From NCBI GenBank assembly GCA_025449115.1, contig JAHLKC010000014.1, positions 124,001 through 188,000 on the forward strand: DNA of 64,000 nt, given 5' to 3'. Source of the stretch: Chytridium lagenaria (Eukaryota; Chytridiomycota; Chytridiomycetes; Chytridiales; Chytridiaceae). Position numbers and translations under genes: made by a program. A model generated the notes under the pieces. It ran no database searches, was not told where the DNA came from, and was given only the letters and a program-made list of their open reading frames with translations. Positions 59,301 through 64,000 of this stretch are shown here, piece after piece (positions within the stretch are counted from its first letter, which is position 1; the number at the start of each line of letters is the position of its first letter).

Positions 59301-60598
59301 CACAAGTAAAGTTTACCATTATGAATACGATGGATGTAAGCCGTACTTGTAGCCTTATGATTTAAACTTGCACAGCTATATGAAGGCTTGGCGTTGGCTG
59401 CAAATTCGATTAATGAGAGGCAGCTTGCTCCCGCCATCAAGGAAGACATTCCTCTGCTTTTAACTGTCTTGGAGACATATAAGACATCACCAGACGTTTT
59501 CATCGTTTTTCTCCGTCTGCAACATGCATTTTCAAAACTATTGGTTGGTGTTCATTTAATTTTCTATTTACATCATTAAGGTTTTAGAGGAGGGGGCATC
59601 ACCAGATATTTATATTTTTATTATGAACATCTACCAAGCCTTTGTTGATTCTTATGCAAGTAAGAGCTGGGTACTTTTCGTTCGTATAACTCTATAGGTG
59701 AGATGACATCAGCGCAAGATATCGAACAGCTTAGCCAAGACCTTAATCTTATCATGATACATTGAGTTTTGTATTGCAGGAAGCTAACGAAGGTAGCCAA
59801 GTGTATGGATTTTTTCTAATTTCTGTAGAATCCGCCTTTCAGTTTCTTTTTATGGGTCTTGGGCGCATTATTCCTTGATGAACACAACTTTTCTTCAGGT
59901 GGTCTCAGCTGTATGTAGGATTTTAATCTATTCAGGTCCCCCGTCTTTGTGTAGATTATCTTCATCTCCTGAGCGAAGTTTCTCAACGAAAATGCGGAAA
60001 CCTCATGTTGCTATCTCCAGATCTTTTTTGCTATTTGTGGATGCAATCAGCTACAGTTCGGATTGCAGTATTCCGGAGGCCCAGCGCTACGCATTTGAAA
60101 TTATCTCTTGCATCAGTCGATACGTTTTGCGGAGAGGCGTGGATAACGGTACGGTAACTTATAATACAGCACAACTTTAACGTTGCAGACCATATGGGCT
60201 CGCTCCTTGATCAAATTCTTCAACATGTTATGAATTGCATTCTTTTTCGGGAACTGGATCTTCAACTTGTTGACTCAATTGGAGAAGCTTTTTTCGCGCT
60301 GGTTCTATCGCGGCAGGTCTCTTTGCATTGTTGGTAAAAGACGCTAAGTTAGCATCAGGTCAAGTATCGTAATTTGGTGGAATCTCTTTTAAGCCAACAA
60401 GATGCTCCTTCCCGCGAACGTTTAAGTCAATCATTTGGTGAGCTTGACCAAGCAATTACGGAGGCCGGGCATAAGATACGGACAGACGTGCTGCAGAGGG
60501 ATGACACGCCTTTAGTCGACAGTCCGACTTTGAGACTATTCTTCATAGCTTTAGAAAATTTCTTATGGATGTTAGAGGGTTCCTACGCGTGTTTGTAG
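56319..60598 (+). CDS. XPO4: Exportin-4
   Basis: Nuclear transport receptor of the importin-beta superfamily; in animals it exports eIF5A and Smad3 and imports Sox factors. Many short exons of HEAT repeats. The first (MEEGRWLSKVVEACQLFN) and second (DTFNQLKRSPEVFQICKY) fit the N-terminus. The most diagnostic blocks are WAPILVNKDLVDMFFHVHTL and QLAGLRGPVFANE (57360-57520), DDSALYADQLLYMGILGRL (58050-58120), LYEHLHWLVLFSGHILADS with GEGEIPLIP (58330-58420), LLAETILWFTQRWMRTYLL (58650-58710), and the C-terminal GEAFFALVLSR and VESLLSQQDAPSRERLSQSF, which parallel human XPO4. About 15 exons; boundaries not all resolved. Confidence 0.85.
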
Positions 60599-60731
60599 AG
60601 TTACATGTTAAAGAGTTTCGCCTTTAAGTTTTTCTATTTTTTTTTTGGCTTGTCTCTGCATGACAATTTCAATACATCCCATCTCAAATATCTCTTTCGC
60701 TTCTACCTTTGAGCAAACCGCAAAAGCAGCA

Positions 60732-62580
60732 ATGGATAAAAGAGTTATCGGTGTTTTGGGAGGCGGACAACTAGGAAGGTAGGGCGCGATGTGCCATTAT
60801 TGCGTCTAAATAGGGCATTTTCTGCAAAGGATGATGGCAGAGGCTGCTAATCGATTAAATATCAATATTGCCGTCCTGGACGCTGAGAATAGCCCCGCGA
60901 ACCAAGTCGTTGCCAAACACTCCATGTCACAGGAAGCTTCAAGGATCCCGAGAGTATCATGAAACTAGCAGCAGTCTCTTCTATCCTAACAGTTGAGATT
61001 GAGCATGTGGATGTGAATGCGCTGATAAAGGCACGGGAAACTTATGGGATCCCTGTTTACCCATCCCCGGAAACCATTCGGACCATTCAGGACAAGTACG
61101 TTCAGAAGGTTCATTTCAAGAAACACAACGTTCCTCTTCCCGCATTCCATGAGCTTGCAGAGGGAGTGAGCGAAGTGGAATCCATAAAAAAATTAGGGGT
61201 GTCGCTGGGCTATCCCCTAATGCTGAAGAGCAAAACATTGGCTTACGATGGTCGCGGCAATCGTTTGGTTAAAACGGAGAGCGAGATTGCGGATGCTGTC
61301 AAGACTCTAGGGGGCGGGAAGAGTTCTGGAGGGCCGGATCTTTACGTCGAAGGCTTTGTGGAATTTGAGCGGGAAGTTGCTGTCATGGTGGCTCGGACAG
61401 CGGATGGCGTTATGTCATCGTACCCTTGTGTCGACACAGTTCAGCGGGACAACGTTTGCCATCTGGTCATCGCACCGGCTCAAATCGATGGTTTAATTGC
61501 AAAAAGGGCTAGGGATATCTCAGAGAATGCTATCAAGAGTCTTGATGGAGTTGGAATATTCGGCGTTGAGCTTTTTGTTCTTAAAAACGGTCCGTTTTTT
61601 TCTCATTCGTCCTATCTTACCAACAATTGTAGGTGATATTCTGCTGAACGAAGTTGCACCGAGACCTCATAACTCCGGCCACTACACGATGGAGGGATGC
61701 TTAACTTCTCAATTTGAGCAACACTTAAGGTCGATTCTGGGAATGCCCTTGGGATCCCCGGATCTTAAAGTCCCTGCTGCTGGAATGATCAACATTTTGG
61801 GGACTGGATCAGACGAGAATGCTGAAGAGGAAACTTTTCGGCCGTGCAAGGTCGCGATGACCATTCCTGGAGCTGCTGTGCATTTGTATGGTAAATCAGA
61901 GACAAAGAAGGGCCGGAAAATGGGTCACATCAACCTTACTGCCAACTCTATGCCGGAATTATTGCAGCAAATTGATAGTATTCTGGATTCTATGCAAGAT
62001 GGTCGTCGTGGAGTGGGCGAGCTTCAAGTCCAGCCTGTTGTTGGAATTATTATGGGTTCTGACTCTGATCTTCCGTCGATGAAGCCCGCAGCAAGCATTT
62101 TGAAAGAATTTGGAGTACCCTTTGAACTTACGATTGTTTCTGCCATCGTACACCCCATCGAATGGTGGAATACGCTGAGTCTGCACACTTGCGAGGTATT
62201 AAGGTCATCATTGCTGCCGCTGGTGGCGCTGCACACTTGCCAGGAATGGTAGCAGCATTGACGCCGTTGCCAGTTATTGGTGTTCCGATTGCCCTGAAGT
62301 TTTTGGACGGAGTTGACTCGCTTCACTCTATTGTGCAAATGCCGGTGAGTCATTTGCTTTGTAGTTCGAGCATTGAATAAGAACAAATTTTTAGCGTGGT
62401 GTTCCTGTTGCAACAGTCGCAATCAATAACTCGACAAACAGCGCTCTTCTGGCTATTCGTATTTTGGGTTCATCAACTCCTCAATACTTGGAGAAAATTG
62501 TGGCATATCGGAAGAAGTCTGAGGCTGAGGTCCTTGGAAAGGTTGATAAACTAAAAACTGTGGGCTGGGAGGCTTATTAA
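60732..62580 (+). CDS. ADE2: ADE2, phosphoribosylaminoimidazole carboxylase (PurK-PurE fusion)
   Basis: Converts aminoimidazole ribotide to its carboxylated form in purine synthesis. Exons 60732-60778, 60830-61589, 61633-62344 and 62395-62580. The PurK half (ATP-grasp) shows [47 protein letters not shown] and [14 protein letters not shown]. The PurE half shows [14 protein letters not shown], an ELTIVSA-HRTP-RM active-site region, [12 protein letters not shown] and PVIGVPI. Two single C bases are missing: at CC 60922-60923 and CC 62143-62144, where the essential HRTP motif is interrupted. Because the gene is otherwise perfect and required for purine prototrophy, these are almost surely sequence errors. 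Confidence 0.93.
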
Positions 62581-62660
62581 TAAACGAAATCTTACACCAT
62601 CCAAGTTCTTGAGTAAAGTAAGCGGCTTTATTAATCGCAAAAATCCAGAAATTGACGGGT

Positions 62661-64000
62661 TTAAACAAAGCGTTTGCTGTCATTCTTTCCCATCCGCACA
62701 AACACCGATGCTGCATAGACAATAATACCACCCAACATGAAGAAACTTAACGAAAATCCCCAATGCGACGACGATGGTGCATCTTTAATTGCCTGGTGGG
62801 CTGCCTGCAGCTTCTCCTGTGATGCTTGAAGCTTATCATTCACTTCTCTTATACCTTGATCGCCCTGCAAAAAAGAAAGTGGCGTTAGTAAGAAGAACAA
62901 TTTTGAAGTTTATGAAGACGAGCCAGAGCCGCATACCTGAGTGTTGAACTCGCGAAATGCAATGAAGAGTTCCTGCACGTTATCTGAAAGGGCTTTTACT
63001 TGAGAAGAGACATCATCAACTTTCTTCGCGATTGCGTCTACGGTAGCATCAACAGAGCCGACTGCATTTTTCACGTGCTCGGTAGCGCGTTCATGAACTC
63101 CCGCCGCGATAATTGGAGCCAGCCCAGCTTTACCATGGAGAAGATTCAAGTTATCAATGACTCTAAATTGGCTCTCCAAGAGGTCATTGAGGACCTTGGG
63201 CTAAGATAATTAGATTTGGTGTTGAGTTGACCACTAACGCTAAGAATCTCTTGGAATCCCAATTGTCCAGGCATCTTTTCCTGTTTCTTTTGCGCTTCGT
63301 TGATAGCCTTTTTAATGTCTTCAATTTTCTAAAAAAAAATTAAATATTACTTTGACAGCAAAACCTCTTTTACCTCTTCGGTTTGATGGTCAAGTTTTGA
63401 AATCCTCTTTTTCGTCTGCAGGTTTAAGTTAGCTTGCCAGAATAAAGCAATAAGCCAAAATACCTTCTTTGGCTTTGGGTCTACTTCAAAAGTCTCGAAA
63501 GCATACAAGTCGTGGTCATCTAATCAAAACTATCAGCTTTATCTTGAGTGATTGAAGCTGATTACCACCCATGTGTTCTCCGTACTCGCGGATACTCCAA
63601 AGAAATACTTGGGGGAAGATCAACTCCAACCGAGTAAAGCATTCCGTAAAGGCGTATCCGTCCTGCATCATATCAAGGTCCAACTACAATTCTGTTAAAT
63701 CAATCGGAATGGTGCGCCTGCCCTCAATGTCCTATTAGCATATGTCAACCGCCCCCAAATTGGTTTCGGGGAATTTCTAAAATCTCTGAAGCATCCTCCG
63801 ATAGAACTGGATCCAGCATTGTTATCAAGGCTCATCTCGTATGAGCCGTCGTTCAGATAGGCTGAGACATATGGAGTAACACGCTTCACCCATTAACATA
63901 CGTAAAAAAGGAAACCCTCACGTTCGTATTGACATCAGACGAATCGAAAAAGATTCCGAGTCCTTTCCATTGGTCTTGTGATCCATAGACAGGGCCCTCT
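62661..64000 (-). CDS. LMAN1: ERGIC-53/EMP47-like L-type lectin cargo receptor (5' end outside window)
   Basis: Type I membrane lectin that carries glycoproteins from ER to Golgi. The 5' part runs off the right edge. Visible: GPVYGSQDQWKGLGIFFDSS (63930-64000), a segment with GGCFRDFRN and LTYANRTLRVDLD (metal and mannose-binding fold), then GDDHDLYAFETFEV, matching the DDHD block of ERGIC-53. A coiled-coil stalk follows (exons 63239-63328 and 62937-63200), then the membrane exon 62661-62864 with FSLSFFMLGGIIVYAASVFV and a short cytosolic tail ending SKRFV. The basic residues and terminal Val resemble ER retrieval and exit signals. It converges on ADE2 with 80 bp between stops. Confidence 0.85.

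Overview
The window is nuclear DNA from a fungus, most likely a zoosporic (flagellated, chytrid-grade) one. The genes carry many very short GT-AG introns, mostly 37-110 bp. They mix typical fungal genes (ADE2, FSH1, MGM101, an RMD1-type DUF155 protein, a Ran1-type kinase) with genes of the cilium and centriole (IFT80, CCDC138) that are missing from Dikarya and kept in flagellated lineages. No prokaryotic operons, CRISPR arrays, rRNA genes, convincing tRNA genes or intact transposons were seen.

Layout. 1-5300: two tandem plus-strand genes for secreted proteins that fuse ricin-B-like beta-trefoil lectin units to a copper tyrosinase; the first is cut by the window edge. 5527-14969: a Ser/Pro-rich unknown, an FSH1-type serine hydrolase, a minus-strand CCDC138-like coiled-coil protein, a short unknown and a large disordered Ser/Pro/Arg-rich protein. 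15277-17793: an Eis-like GNAT/SCP2-fold acetyltransferase of bacterial type and the mitochondrial recombinase MGM101. 19501-29555: two divergent protein kinases (PAS-kinase-like on minus, Ran1/Ksp1-like on plus) separated by 2.5 kb of AT-rich DNA that holds an ankyrin-like relic. 30472-37372: TMEM43, an unknown minus-strand gene, an RMD1/RMND1-family protein and a STIMATE/TMEM110-like membrane protein. 38091-53396: five minus-strand genes, namely WDR7 (rabconnectin-3 beta), a FERRY-subunit-3 (C12orf4)-like protein, IFT80, mitochondrial uS7 and tRNA-dihydrouridine synthase DUS1. 53490-64000: an unknown protein with repeated DMxF motifs, a Siw14-type phosphatase, exportin-4, ADE2, and an ERGIC-53-like cargo lectin running off the right edge.

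The genes do not form one pathway. Themes are extracellular melanin or phenol oxidation, flagellum building, endosome/V-ATPase function (WDR7 and the FERRY-like gene lie 42 bp apart), ER/Golgi membranes (TMEM43, STIMATE, ERGIC-53) and mitochondrial maintenance (MGM101, uS7m, RMD1 type).

Caution on sequence quality: many conserved genes, including ADE2, need one-base corrections to stay in frame, usually at short homopolymers. This looks like uncorrected assembly indels rather than mass pseudogenisation. Exon coordinates here were worked out by hand from splice signals and family knowledge and need transcript support.
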